The translations under genes were made by a program, and so were the position numbers. From Chelydra serpentina (lineage: Eukaryota; Chordata; Testudines; Chelydridae): a stretch of 64,000 nucleotides of DNA. Location of the stretch: the NCBI GenBank assembly GCA_037349315.1, contig JBAIAC010000006.1:19441501-19505500 (forward strand), written 5' to 3'. Position 1 is the first letter of the stretch. Each line of letters starts with the position of its first letter. Of the stretch, positions 1-11,998 are shown one piece after another. The notes under the pieces are model-generated. The model searched no databases and was not told where the DNA came from. It worked only from the letters and a program-made list of their open reading frames with translations.

Positions 1-107
1 CTGACATTTGGACGGTGCTGAGCCTGCGCTGACTAGTGCCCAGCGAGCTGCCGGCTGCACTGCTGGGTGCGCTCTTCCAGCACGGACAGGGCTTCCACAT
101 GCCCGCT

Positions 108-345
108 CAGTAGGGTTGCCAACTGTCTAATCGTGCAAACCCAAAGACCCTTGCCCCACCCCCTGCCCCGCCTCTTCCTTGAGAACATGCCCGTCCCGCC
201 CCTTTTTGAGGCCCCGCCCCCTGCGCACACCCTCCCCCTTCCCTTCGTCGCTCACTCTCCCCCACCTTCACTAACTTTCACCAGGCTGGGGCAGGGGGTT
301 GGGTGTGGGAGGGGTTTGGGGTGCAGTCGTTGTCGGGCCTGCATG
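108..345. repeat. hAT-like MITE end with GC-rich cargo (partial)
   Basis: Begins CAGTAGGGTTGCCAAC, a typical hAT-type terminal sequence, and runs into GC-rich DNA (CTCACTCTCCCCCACC) that recurs inside the hAT element at 48773-49557. No matching right end is seen, so it is truncated or rearranged. Confidence 0.4.
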
Positions 346-1714
346 GAAATAGCCCCATTTTCCCACCTTTTCAGTTTAAACTCTGTTCTAGATGCAGATT
401 CAATTTGATTGCTAATTGTTATTGTATCATGTACCTTGGGTGGGAATTGTTTGAATCAGTGTCATGGGAAGTGGTCTAGTTTATCAGCTGCCCCTGTAAA
501 ATTACATCTTTATCCTTTGCTGAAATGTTTTTAATTAGTTACAGTAACACTTCCCAGTAAATAACAATAGATTTCTTTATCCCTGGGGCTAGGGTTGGGG
601 GGAACACTTCTGCTTCTTTACCTGACATCAAATCAGACCATTATATCCAGAAGGGCCACAGAGGAATCACCCCTCTTCTCTGAGTCAGTGGGTCCTGCTC
701 TGCATGATTTTGAGGGCGGTGGCCAGTAGGAGAGTCCTGGAGCTGGGGGACACGTTCTGTATGGGTTATCATCTCCTGGCAAACCCACAGGATTTCCCTG
801 GGGATTCCCTTCAACATTCAATGCAGACAATTGCAGCACTAATTCCCATTGTTTGTCTTGTATCCTCACTCACTGCCTTATAAAACTCATGGTTCCTCCC
901 TGGGAAGCGCAGGGGAACAGGCTTTCCATGTGAATGCCCCCAGATCTGTGGAGTTTTCCTGTGGCTCTTGGGACATCCGAGTAATTGGAGGGCCAGGTCC
1001 CCTTCTTCCTCTGCCAACCTTCCCAGGAGGCGGAGAAAGAAGCTCCATGTCCACTCTGCAGTTTCCCAAGTAACTTTCCCTTCCTACAGAGGGGGGATGA
1101 TTTAGCTCAAGATGATTTTGGGGATGGATGATTTTTGATCTTTTCTCTGGGTACTAGAAGTAATTTCCCTTGAAGCCAATGCCCGGGCTGCCTCCCTCAT
1201 TGACTCTCACTGCCAAGAAAACATCCTCTCTCCTTTCAAAAATTCAGGCTTGTTGTTTCTCATTCACCTGGTTCCCATGAGTTCAGGGAACAAATAGTCT
1301 TGAATGCTTGGGTCTGGCATTATGGCAGTGCAATGTGATCACAGCCCAGCTGGCCAGAATGTCTGCTTTCACCTATGAAAATTGGATGAGCAAATAATTA
1401 AACTCCTGCTGTTTTATTTCCCAAAAGAGTGTCATGCAGATTGTGCAGTGTCTGTTGATGTAGCACTAGTCAGTTGTGCTGTGGAGGTGCTCTAGAATAG
1501 TTACATCATGATTAAGGCTGTATTTTTTTTAAACAGGAGAGGAAAGTGGGCTATTTGTCATAGAGCAGAATGGTAGATTGCAGGAGGGCAATGTGAAAAA
1601 TATCATAAGCTCAATTTTAATGGCTGATACTGTAATTATTTGTTAAGTGCTGATGGTGTGCTCAGTGTACAAAACCCAGAAGAAAATATGGGGCCAAATT
1701 TTTTACTTTGATCT

Positions 1715-2900
1715 AGGGTGACCAGATAGCAAGTGTAAAAAATCGGGGCACTTTTTTTTTTCGGGGCAGGGGGGTGGGAGAGGGGAATAATTGCCTATAT
1801 AAAACAAAGCCTCTAATATTGGGACCTTTGGTCACCTTAAGCCCAGGGCTCCCTAACACAGCTCAGCTGACTCAAGTCCCACTAACCCTGTGCTTAAACT
1901 GCAGACTCACCCAAAGTGGCCACTGACTCTCCCACCTGGCTTTATAACCACCCCCACCCCCGCTGCGGGACTTGGGAGATAGTTGGGGGGGACACATGGG
2001 AAACGGCACCACATCGAGGCACTACCCGCCCCTGCTCTCTGCCGCAGACCCCTCGGTACCCTCCCCGCCTCCAGCCGCTGCAGGCTGCAATCCCTGGCCA
2101 AACGCCCTCGTTGGGTGACAGCTGCTGGCGGGCAGCGGCTCGGGTGGGGTGGCCGCGTGGGGGCAAGGCAGCAGGGGCCAGGGAGCTATTTACCCCGCTG
2201 GCTCATGCAGCACCCAACACTGAACGGAGCCCGTGCGGTGAGTTAGAAGCAGAGGTACGTGGTCTGCAGGGCGGGGCAGTGCTGGGGCCCCCCTCCAGCT
2301 GCCCGGAGCCAGGTGGTGGGGGCTCCCCAGTGGTGCTGCGCCGCCGCTTTGGGGCAGGCTTCTGCCCCAGATCGCAGCCGCGCCGGCTCACTGCGCTTCC
2401 CGGGATGGCGGGAGCCCGGGACGGTGCTCTCCACTCTGGCGCTCTGCGCCACGCACGTGGCCCCCACCCTAAGAGCCAGAGGGGCGTGCCGGGGGGCGAG
2501 GTGGGGAGTCCCGGCGGTGCTTACCTGGGGCGGCTCTTGGGAAGCATCTGGCAGGTCCCTCTGGGTCCTAGGGTCAGGTCGGGTCGGGTGGGGGGCAGAG
2601 GGCTCTCTGGCGCCTGCAAGCCCCGCCCCCGCAGCTCTGATTCAGCAGGAGGGAGCCGGTGCAGCACGTGGAGACCCCGTCTGCCTCTGTGCCTAGGGGT
2701 CACCAGCACTGCAGGCTCCTGCTGGCGGGCAGGCGCCCCGCTGGGAGCTGCCCCAGGAAGCGCTGCCACACCAGCCCCGGGACTTTGGCGGTGATGGTGA
2801 ACTTGGTCCTCGATATCGGGACAAAGGGCGTCCCGACCGATGTGCGGTCGGGACGCGCGACAAATGTATTAAAATCGGGACTGGGACGTCTGGTCACCCT
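1715..2900. mobile_element. Non-autonomous DNA transposon, 1.19 kb, exact 10-bp target duplication
   Basis: Left end AGGGTGACCAGA and right end TCTGGTCACCCT are inverted repeats. ACTTTGATCT flanks both sides (1705-1714 and 2901-2910). The interior is GC-rich (about 1930-2800). A second inner end (TTTGGTCACCTTA) at about 1828-1840 makes 1715-1840 look like a complete small MITE of the same family. The small element at 45342-45463 has the same ends. Confidence 0.8.
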
Positions 2901-4364
2901 ACTTTGATCTGACCCCTGGTCGGCAAAGGAGGTGGAAAACTCGTGGCTTTCCCCACCATAGTGCAGTCCCCAGCTGGCGAAAGAGCTGGCATAACCAGCT
3001 CCTATGTCACCTTGCCATGCAGATTCCAGCATAGTGTATCAGGGATGGGACAGAACATGACCAGAATACTGTTGTGGGGTCACAATGCTTGTCTGGTGTA
3101 ACATCCCACTGAAGTCATAGCTAGCCAGCATTAGTTTACAGCAGTCTTAAACTACACTGGGGCTAGGCTTGGCATAGAGCTGGTCCAGAAAGATGGAGCT
3201 GCAACCTTACTCTTCCCTTTCCCCTCTTGTGCGCAGTGTATACTGGGCACACCTGGGAATCCGGGCCGATGGTTCATGCCCTGAGGCGCCAACATACTAA
3301 ATTAACCTCAATGAGGATGCCAAACTAGGTGGCATATTGGATGGTTCCTGTTTGGTAATCCTGTGTTTGTTGGAGACCAACTCTAAGCCATGACGTGTCT
3401 GATATCTTAGGTGATAGCTGAAAAATTCAGTTTAGGTGTCTGGTCACAAATAGATACCAGCTACTGATGAAGCAGACCCAGTTCTAGAGGTGCTCTTTTA
3501 CTGTGCCCACCTACATTCATTGTATTTTCTATTTGAAAAGCCTCCCTTGTAGAAGATCGTATCTGCTGTATTATCTGGTATATTTTAAAACTATATTTGA
3601 TATTCTTAAAGATGGAACAGAGTGCTGTGGGGGAAGGACCCAGAAAAGCAGCATCAGTGTGTTTGTATTCCAGTATTGTATTCTGGTCAGCAGCAACCCG
3701 GCACACATGCCCTCTCCTCACCATACATAGAACTATAAGCTACATGAGTGTACATGGGAGCGTGTTTAGAGGTCCAGGTCCTGGTCCTGGTGGAGGGGTG
3801 AACATTCAGAAACACGTTGTGTGGCATGTCTTGTAAAAATGTCCCCTGCACCTCTCTCTGGGGCTACATAATAAAGTCGAATCAATGATTGCACAAAAGC
3901 CACAAAGGATTATAGATAGAGAGAGAAAGCATCACCTTTATATAAAGGAGAAAAGGCAGCTCACCCCCTCGTGCATCACAAACCCAATAGCCATAGAGTC
4001 AGAAAAGCCTTCAGATTAACTCAGGAAAAGAAGAATGCAATTTAATATGCTACAGTGTATAATTCCATAAAAGGCCATGGGGATGCTTTTTTGCACGTGT
4101 TTGAATTTATTTAGAATTGTACTCATGGGTTTATACAATTATTTAATTCAGTTTATTTCTGACTGCATAAAAAACAATATTTTCCTCTAAGAATGAGGAA
4201 GGGAATAAATCTACATTTATTTGCAGTGATTCCAGTCAGGATAAATTACATCAAATAATGACTTTTTTTTTTTTTCAAAACCACCAAACAGTGCCATAAA
4301 TTAACATGTGGCCAAAAATGAAACCTAGGGGCCCTGACAAGGGAGGAAAGGGTAGGAGGGACTT

Positions 4365-4553
4365 AGAATCATAGAATCATAGAATATCAGGGTTGGAAGG
4401 GACCTTAGTAGGTCATCTAGTCCAACCCCCTGCTCAAAGCAGGACCAATCCCCAATTTTTGCCCCAGATCCCCAAATGGCCCCCTCAAGGATTGAACTCA
4501 CAACCCTGGGTTTAGCAGGCCAATGCTCAAACCACTGAGCTATCCCTCCCCCC
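4365..4553 (-). mobile_element. Turtle tRNA-derived SINE (Cry/polIII type) with CR1 3' tail
   Basis: Read on the minus strand it starts GGGGGGATAGCTCAGTGG (A box) followed by GTTGTGAGTTCAATCC (B box), then a linker, then the turtle CR1 tail GAGCAGGGGGTTGGACTAGA and terminal ATTCTATGATTCTATGATTCT. A tRNA-like head with a CR1 tail is diagnostic for turtle SINEs. Confidence 0.9.
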
Positions 4554-4670
4554 AAGGGAGCTGTAGGGCCAGATCACTGACCAAAATGGGGACAGGACAA
4601 AAGGAGAGGCATAGAGTATTATATGGGGGTCTAACTGGCATAATATCATGGTGAGGGCAAGAAAACATGT

Positions 4671-4715
4671 TATAAGAACAGCCATACTGGGTCAGAGCAG
4701 TGGTCCATCTAGAGA
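4671..4715. repeat. Short fragment of an amniote interspersed repeat
   Basis: AAGAACAGCCATACTGGGTC and GGTCCATCTAG match the start of the repeat at 8106-8228. Confidence 0.4.
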
Positions 4716-5767
4716 TCATTAGTGAGTGTGATGGAGTGTACAAACCCCACATTGGAGAGGAACAGGTCATGGAGCTGTTCTGGGCCCACACACCTGCAAA
4801 GCCTGCACAAATTGGAAGAGGAGCTTAAAAAGGGAAGCAAAGTAGCCCAGTGGTGGGCAGGCAGTGGAGATGAGCTGACCTGTGCTCCTGGGACGGAGCA
4901 CCACAGGAATGCTTGCTTCCTCAGATCAAGGCTGCAAAGGAGGGACTGGTGACTCTTTGAAAGTCAGAGACTTTATTGTTGTGTTCAGTTCTTTGCTTTA
5001 CCCTGTGGGAAGAGAGGGGTCTAGTAGGAAGTGATCCAGGAGGCAGCAGCATAGATCGATCTACCGAATCACCATAGTATTGAGGGGCTGAGAATTAACT
5101 CTGGAAAATGTAGGAACAGACTAAGGCACCAGTTCTGCATAGTGAGTTATGTAGAGCAGAGCCCCCCTGATTTCAGTGGGGTTATATGCAGGGTGCTATC
5201 TAGACAATTCTCTTTGCAAGGTCAGGGCCCTAAGCTGTGCTAGTCCAGAGTTAGTGGTATAGGAATGACTGTCAAAGCAATTGGCCCAGAAATGAATAAA
5301 TGTCTCTGTTGATAAAACTATAAGGGAATCGCAATTTCTTTTTGCTGATAATTCATTATCACAATCTTCGGTGGAGATCATTTCTTATTTATATTTGGAG
5401 TCTAAAAAATAAGCACCAGTTCAGTTCTCAGAGGAGAAGGCTTCAAATCCTAATTATGTTTCAAAACCCTCCTCGAGATTATACAGCAAATTGTTGATCA
5501 GTGAAAAGAGCTGCATAGTAAATTGATATGCAGCATTATAATAACATACATTACGGGGACAGGGGGCTCTGTATCTTTGCAGTCCTGAGGTTGTGGTTTG
5601 TGTCCCTTGAGACCAAAGGAAGACTGCCTAATGAGGCCTTTTCACAGCAGGTTTTCAACCCTTTTTATTTACTGCATGGGGTTTTTGGCATGGCATGATG
5701 GTTTTTATTGGTGGGGTTTTTGTTCTGTGTTGGTTGCAGTTGTTTTATGTTTTTCAGTCTTGCAAGT

Positions 5768-6610
5768 TGTCAGGGTTCCCTCCCCACTCTGAACTCTGGG
5801 GTACAGATGTGGGGATCCACAAGACAGACCCCCTAAGCTTGTATTCCACCATCTTAGGTTAAAACTTCCCCAAGGCACAAATCCTTTCCTTGTTCTTGGA
5901 CGGTATTGCTGCCACCATCAAGTGATTTAGATAAAGATTCGGAAAAAGGACCATTTGGAGTTCCTATTTCCCCAAAATCTCCCCAAGCCCCTTCACCCTC
6001 TTTTCTGGAGAGGCTGGAGAATAATATCCCAACCAAAAGATTAACAAAGTGAGCACAGACCAAATCCCTGGTTCTTAGGACACTGAAAATCAATCAGGTT
6101 CTTAAAAGAAGAATTTTATTAAAAAGAAAGTGAAAGAAAGAATCACACCTGCAAAATCAGGATGGAAGATAACTTTACAGAGTAATAAAAGATTTAAAAG
6201 ACAGAGGATTTCCCTCTAGGCTCAACTTCGAAGTTACAAAAACAGGAATAAACCTCCCTCTTGGCATAGAAAAATTCACAAGCTAAAACAAAAGATAATC
6301 TAATGCATTTCCTTGCTCTTACTTACAATTTCTGTAATTTTAGATGTATCATTTCAGTAGAAGCTGGGTTACCTGCTTGGTCTCTCTCTTTGTCCCGAGG
6401 GAATAAAACAAAGCACAAACAAAACCTTCTCTCCCGCCCCCCAGATTTGGAAGTATCTTCTTTCCCCATTGGTCCTTCTGGTCAGGTGCCAACAAGGTTA
6501 ATTGAACTGATTAACCCTTACAGGTAAGGGAATTCTGTACCTCTGGCCAGGAGGGATTTTATGTTACTGTATACATAAGGGTTGTTACCCTTCCCTTTAT
6601 ATTTAGGACA
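5768..6610 (-). mobile_element. Solo LTR of a retroelement
   Basis: Starts TG and ends CA on either strand (TGTCAGGGTTCCC ... TTTAGGACA), 843 bp. Near-matching 5-bp flanks CAAGT/CAAAT suggest a target duplication. On the minus strand an AATAAA (in TTTTTAATAAAATTC, about 6112-6126) sits well inside the LTR, so minus-strand orientation is favoured. No internal retroelement genes lie beside it. Gypsy-like or endogenous-retrovirus origin cannot be settled here. Confidence 0.65.
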
Positions 6611-7371
6611 CAAATTGTTTATTTTATTGTAACAGCTAGGACATTTCTGCAGCTAGATCCTGTATTAAATATAATGTAACATTAATAGGTCTTGTATGAC
6701 CAACCTAAAGAATTGTATTGAGTTACTGTGCAATTCAAAAAGTAAACATGTTCCCATTTCAATTTTCCTGCCCAGATAATGCAAACCCTGATTGATTTTG
6801 TGTATTGAATAATGCATTCTTAGTCTGGAACTGTGTGTGTGCAATGCAATCAGAGTCCTGTTGGATTCCAGATGACTCTTTTGGTAACCCCAGCATTATG
6901 ATATAGCAATATCTCCCTTCCCTTTCTTAGGTCGAGGGGCGGGGGACTCTGAATAAGAATTAAATCGGATTCTGAATTATAATTAGAACAGTATCATTTA
7001 GTTTTCCAATGTGCATATATGATTAAACTGTGGCTCAAGGCCCCTAAGGACAGAAAGTCAGCCTCGGAAGGGTATTTGTGTGTGTGTGGGGAGGAGCAGA
7101 TGGTAGAAAGTGGTAGCAACTTCCCCTTTACCAGAAGGATTGCAGGGAGCCCTCACATCCCTAAACCTGGGTAGCTCTGGGAGGGGAGGGTGGCATGGTC
7201 AGAACAGCTAAGGGCGATGCCAATACAGTGCATTACTTTGGCAGCCTCCATTGATGGGGGTTCTGCAGTGCCCCAAGCAGAAATTACAGGTTCCCTTTTG
7301 TGACAGAACCCTAGGGAAGGGCAGTGTGCATTGTCCTTTCCAAAGAGCTGTGGGCCTTGCTGTCTCAAGTT

Positions 7372-7762
7372 ATGTCTGGCTAGAGTTTGTAGTCTTCTTG
7401 TAACTCGAATTAATTGATAGCCAATGAGTTTGAGTTAGCCAACACATGCTGATCTAGACGTTCCACAAACACTTGTGGTTTATCCTAGGAGTATGTCTAG
7501 ACAGAACCTAGAGTACACCTCAACCAGCTAATACACATTAAAATACACAATAAAATCATCCTGTCTGTTTTAAAATGTGTTGACTGACACTTTTTATCCT
7601 GGTCTAGACATATTCTAGGGTAAACCACAAATGTTTCTGTCTTGAGACAAATGCTTGTGGAGTTTCTAGACTCTCTTTAATAAAGGTTTTTAGCTCATTC
7701 AGATCAATTGGCAATCAGTTAACTTAAGTTGCAACAAGGCCACAAACTCTAGTCTAGACCTA
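7372..7762. repeat. Large imperfect palindrome, MITE-like
   Basis: CTAGAGTTTGTAG near 7380 pairs with CACAAACTCTAG near 7741, and inner parts such as ACACTTGTGGTTTATCCTAG/CTAGGGTAAACCACAAATG also pair. No target duplication could be set. Confidence 0.6.
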
Positions 7763-8105
7763 GCCTGGGGTTATTGTTAATTTCTGTGTATTCTTTCAGC
7801 CTGATCACACGTGACTGACTCCCATAGAGGTGTATTACAAGAATTGCAACATTGTGCTTATAAGCATATATTTCCCCCATAATATAACATTTTTGAATAT
7901 CCATGTTCTAGGTTCCAGTGAATTGTCAGCTTCTAACCTCTGTCAGCACGAGAGAAAAAAGGCTACTGAAGGTACCACTATTAGTTCCAGAATTTACACA
8001 GTATTTCTAAAATGATATTTGTTTTAAGAATGTTTTTATTTTCTGTTATGGTTTTTGTAAGGATAATACATTCCTGTTATCTGAAAGACTTAAGACTTGC
8101 TATTA

Positions 8106-8228
8106 GGAACACAGAAGTTGCCAGACTGAATCAGACCCAAGGTCCAGCTAGTCCAGTTTTCTGTGTCCAGGCCGGCACCAGATGCTTCAGAGGAAGGTGT
8201 GTGATCTCCTCAGGCAGTGATGGGATAA
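8106..8228. repeat. Older interspersed repeat, left part, split by a CR1 insertion
   Basis: CACCAGATGCTTCAGAGGAA and GATGGGATAATC match the unsplit copy at 41361-41545 (CACCAGATGCTTCTGCGGAA, ATATGGGACAATC). The continuation is found after the CR1 at 9166. Confidence 0.65.
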
Positions 8229-9165
8229 TCTCATCAACGACCTGGAGGATGGTGTGGACTGCACCCTTAGCAAGTTTGCAGATGACACTAAACTGGGAGG
8301 AGTGGCTGATATGCTGGAGGGTAGGGACAGGATACAGAGGGACCTAGACAAATTAGAGGATTGGGCCAAAAGAAATCTGATGAGGTTCAACAAGGACAAG
8401 TGCAGAGTCCTGCACTTAGGACGGAAGAATCCCATGCACTGCTACAGACTAGGGACCGAAAGGCTGGGCAGCAGTTCTGCAGAAAAGGACCTAGGGGTTA
8501 CAGTGGACGAAAAGCTGAATATGAGTCAACAGTGTGCCTTTGTTGCCAAGAAGGCTAACGGCATTTTGGGCTGTATAAGTAGGGGCATTTCCAGCAGATC
8601 GAGGGACGTGATTATTCCCCTCTATTCGGCACTGGTGAGGCCTCATTTGGAGTACTGTGTCCAGTTTTGGGCCCCACACTACAAAAAGGATGTGGATAAA
8701 TTGAAAAGAGTCCAACGGAGGGCAACAAAAATGATTAGGGGGCTGGAGCACATGACTTATGAGGAGAGGCTGAGGGAACTGGGATTGTTTAGCCTGCAGA
8801 AGAGAAGAGTGAGGGGGGATTTGATAGCTGCTTTCAACTACCTAAAAGGGGGTTCCAAAGAGGATGGATCTAGACTGTTCTCTGTGGTAGAAGATGACAG
8901 AACAAGGAGTAATGGTCTCAAGTTGCAGAAGGGGAGGTTTAGGTTGGATATTAGGAAAAACTTTTTCACTAGTAGGGTGGTGAAGCACTGGAATGGGTTA
9001 CCTAGGGAGGTGGTGGAATCTCCTTCCTTAGAGGTTTTTAAGGTCAGGCTTGACAAAGCCCTGGCTGGGATGATCTAGTTGGGGTTGGTCCTGCTTTGAG
9101 CAGGGGGTTGGACTAGATGACCTCCTGAGGTCCCTTCCAACCCTGAGATTCTATGATTCTATGAA
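8229..9165 (+). mobile_element. CR1 LINE, 5'-truncated, open ORF2 C-terminal part
   Basis: The reading frame is open from the junction to TAG at 9076-9078, with the reverse-transcriptase catalytic box FADDTKLGG at about 8275 and the typical CR1 C-terminal region ([35 protein letters not shown]). The 3' end is GGGTTGGACTAGATGACC and ATTCTATGATTCTATGA. An uninterrupted 270-codon frame marks it as a fairly recent insertion. Upstream RT motifs are missing, so it is dead on arrival. Confidence 0.93.
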
Positions 9166-9290
9166 TCTGCCTCCCCACACAAGTGTGTTAGATTTAGGGA
9201 TTGGTTTAAGCCCAGAAGCACACGTTTTAATATCCCTTCCAAAACTGTTGTCATTAATTATGATAACTAAAGAGCCAAATCCAAATACAA
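9166..9290. repeat. Older interspersed repeat, right part after the CR1
   Basis: GGTTTAAGCCCAGAAGCA and CCTTCCAAAACTGTTGT match 41490-41530 of the unsplit copy. Confidence 0.65.
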
Positions 9291-9394
9291 GACTTTCAGT
9301 TGATTTTACTGGACTTTGGATCAGGCCTGAACTGAGCAAATCTGTGGTACAGTCATATTATTCTTATAGACAGGACTGTAGGCGCTGCCGATAG

Positions 9395-9883
9395 TTAAGG
9401 TTGCTTGATGCTTCCTGGTCACAGATAAGATTGTGACTGGGAAGTGGAGCATGCTCAGTTCAGACCAAATATTTGGTGAACTTAGTCGCCTAACTCTAAC
9501 AAATCTGTAAGCGTGCAAAAACTGAGATTTTCAGAGGTTTATAACTTGGCAAAATTTGGGCAGATTTTCATAGGAATAGCAAAAGGCAACTCCTTTTAAC
9601 CGAAGTGAATCCCCTGCCAAATTTCAAGTCCTGCTCTAAAGCGTGGCGGTGCTACAGCTTCTCAATGAAGTAGTTGTAAAAAAATGTTTATAATTGGCAA
9701 AATAATGGCTGAAACATTTAAGATAAAACTGAAAAAGACCAAAAATAAAAAACAAACCCACCCAAAAATCAGCCTGAGGCTGATCTCCAGCATGGACAAT
9801 TTCACCCTAAATGGTTAAAGTTTGGCAAAGTTACAAGCAATGGAAAACCTAGTCTTATAATGGGAAGTGTCAAGCAACCTTAA
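9395..9883. mobile_element. MITE with inverted ends, possible piggyBac-type (TTAA)
   Basis: TTAAGGTTGCTTGATGCTTCC (9395) and GGAAGTGTCAAGCAACCTTAA (9863-9883) are inverted, each bounded by TTAA. The interior is AT-rich and non-coding. TTAA could be the target site or just part of the inverted repeat. Confidence 0.65.
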
Positions 9884-10097
9884 CTCTAGGGAGAGGGGGA
9901 CTGGGACAGACTGGGGCATAGGAGCAAAAGGGTCTATATAACCATTCCTCTACAAAACCTACCATTAAAACGAGGAGTCCAGATTCTCTCTATTCCTCTG
10001 CTGACAGCAAAGAGCTGTGAAACCCACTGGCAGAGTGTGTGTTGCTTTCCCCCTCTAACAACTGGTTCACATAGAGGAGAACAGCCTACTATAGCTA

Positions 10098-10165
10098 CCC
10101 GTTACCCCATTAGTTCAAGTGGTAGAGATCTGTGCTGTGTATCTAAAGGTACGAATCCTGCTGAT
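10098..10165 (+). repeat. Possible tRNA-derived SINE head
   Basis: TAGTTCAAGTGGTAGAG and GGTACGAATCC resemble degenerate A and B boxes of a tRNA-derived repeat. Not a functional tRNA: the arms do not pair. Confidence 0.35.
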
Positions 10166-10423
10166 GACTCAAGATGGGAGTCAGAATGGTTCCACATGAT
10201 AGAATTTCTGGGGGAAGAGGTGTTGTGTTTTTTTTTTTTTTAAATTAGATTCGTTTTAAAAAGCCTACATTACAAGAATGTTAAGGTTGCAAAGTCAAGC
10301 ACTGAAAAGATAGGAAATGCCAGTATTAATGCTGCCTGGACATCCTTAAATCGTCCATGTTGTGTCTGCCTTAGGATGTGATCTTTAATTACATGATCAC
10401 AAACAGGTTTTTTTCCATTCAGT

Positions 10424-10783
10424 CAGGGCCGGTGCAAGGAAGTTTCGCGCCCTAGGCGAAACTTCCTTGCACCAGCCCTGAGTCTCCCCACAGCTAACGC
10501 CGCCCTGCCTGCGGGCCATGGGAGCTCAGCCCCCCCCCGCCCGTGGGCCGCGGTAGCTGAGCGTGGAGCCAGGAGACGGGGGCGGCTCGCCGCGGCTGCC
10601 TCCTGGCTCCACGCTCAGCGGCTGAGTGGAGAGGCAGGGGGACAGCTCGCCGTGGCTGCCTCCCGGCTCCACGCTCAGCAGCTGAGCGTGGAGCCGGGAG
10701 GCAGGAGGCAGCCGCCCGCCGCCCCCCAAATCCTGGCGCCATAGGCGACCACCTAGGGTCACTTAGTGCTAGCGCCGGCCCTG
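10424..10783. mobile_element. hAT-type MITE, 360 bp, exact 8-bp target duplication
   Basis: Ends CAGGGCCGGTGC and GCGCCGGCCCTG are inverted. CATTCAGT occurs at 10416-10423 and 10784-10791. Inside are a hairpin (GGAAGTTTCGC ... GCGAAACTTCC) and repeated inverted copies of CTGAGCGTGGAGCC. Confidence 0.9.
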
Positions 10784-10999
10784 CATTCAGTGCACTCATT
10801 CAGTGCACAGGATGGGCTAAATTCTGACAGTTAATGAGGGCTGTGTAGTGAATGAGGCCGTTATCTGTAGGACCCCTGCCTCATTTGTAGCAGAATGTAT
10901 ATCGTGTATAGTGAATGAGGCAGGGATGGTAGGAAGAGAAAAGATGGTCTTATGGTCAAGGCTTTTGAATGCTGCTCTGAAGAATCGGATTTTATCCCT

Positions 11000-11430
11000 G
11001 TCTCTACCTCAGATTCTGTGTGAACTGGGCAAGTCACTTAAATCAAAATGTTCACAGCTGGCCACTAATTGTGTGTTGCTCATATTCTGGATGCCTGACT
11101 TGAGACCCTGGTGTCTGATTTGCACAAGTGCTGAGCACTCACAGCTGCAGTTAAGGTCAATGGGAGCTGTTCTTTGAAATTATAAAGTGCTATAAAATAC
11201 TAAGTACTCTGAAAAATCTGTGTATGTGTTTCAAGTTGGTCACCCAAAATTACTGGAAACTGCTGACAATGTTAGCCTCTGTTCCTCAGTTCCCAAGCTA
11301 AAATGGGGATAATAATGTCTTAATCTCATAAATTCATTAATGTTTGTGAAGAGCTCAGATGAGCACCATAGAAAAGCCCATGAGGAAATTAATAACTTTC
11401 TATTCAGCTCAGTATTTGGGTGACTTGAAT
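11000..11430. repeat. MIR-like SINE pieces with an intervening repeat
   Basis: GAACTGGGCAAGTCACTTAA at 11021-11040 and AAAATGGGGATAATAATG at about 11300 are MIR-type segments. A GTGCTGAGCACTCACAGCTG repeat at 11129 sits between them. Confidence 0.5.
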
Positions 11431-11776
11431 GAGGCAGGAGTCTCATGGAATAAATAGCACGTGAACATTGTAGATGAAGAGTGTATCAGTGTGTACACAC
11501 AAGGGGGCTTGAATTAAACCTTACTTCTGGCAATTTCTATCTTTAGAGTGTTTGATTTTACCTTCTTTTAATGTAGTTTGTTTGGATGTAATAGCACATT
11601 TCCCATGTGTGTTAAGCCAAAGGATGTTCCCAGTCTTCAGGGATCACTATGGAATGCTTATTTTTACACAAATTTTTCAGCAATACGTTTAACTTGGAGA
11701 AACGTGTAATTAACCCTCTCAATGTAATAGTACTGACTTCACTTCAAAACTGTCTTAAAGAAAGTCACCTTGGACA

Positions 11777-11998
11777 CGGGGCGGCTCTATGTTTTTTGCC
11801 GCCGCAAGCACGGCAGTCTGGCGGCATTCGGCGGCACGCCTGTGGGCGGTCCGCTGGTCATGCGGATTCGGCAGCGTTTCTGCCGCCGAAGCCGCGGGAC
11901 CGACGGACCTCCCGCAGAAACGCTGCGGAAGGCTGCCTGACTGCCGCCCCCCCCGGCTTCTCGCCCAAGGCACACGTTGGTGCCTGAAGCCGCCCCTG
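11777..11998. mobile_element. hAT-type MITE, GC-rich, exact 8-bp target duplication
   Basis: CGGGGCGGCTCTA and AAGCCGCCCCTG are inverted ends. CTTGGACA flanks it at 11769-11776 and 11999-12006. Confidence 0.85.

Noticed and set aside
1916..2794. 292-codon open frame on the + strand
   Set aside because: It lies inside a transposon's GC-rich cargo, has overlapping open frames on both strands, and shows no domain or splice logic. Low stop frequency in GC-rich DNA explains it.
4490..4553. tRNA gene on the minus strand
   Set aside because: A and B boxes are present but it is fused to a CR1 tail and does not fold as a clean cloverleaf; it is a SINE head.
7913..7973. Possible upstream MTDH-like exon (AG...AAG|GTACC)
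   Set aside because: It could end in phase 0, but the donor is poor and the translation (VPVNCQLLTSVSTREKRLLK-like, given in part) does not resemble the metadherin region expected before SKKKK.
8254..9078. Host protein-coding gene
   Set aside because: The frame is the C-terminal part of CR1 reverse transcriptase and is followed at once by the CR1 3' tail.
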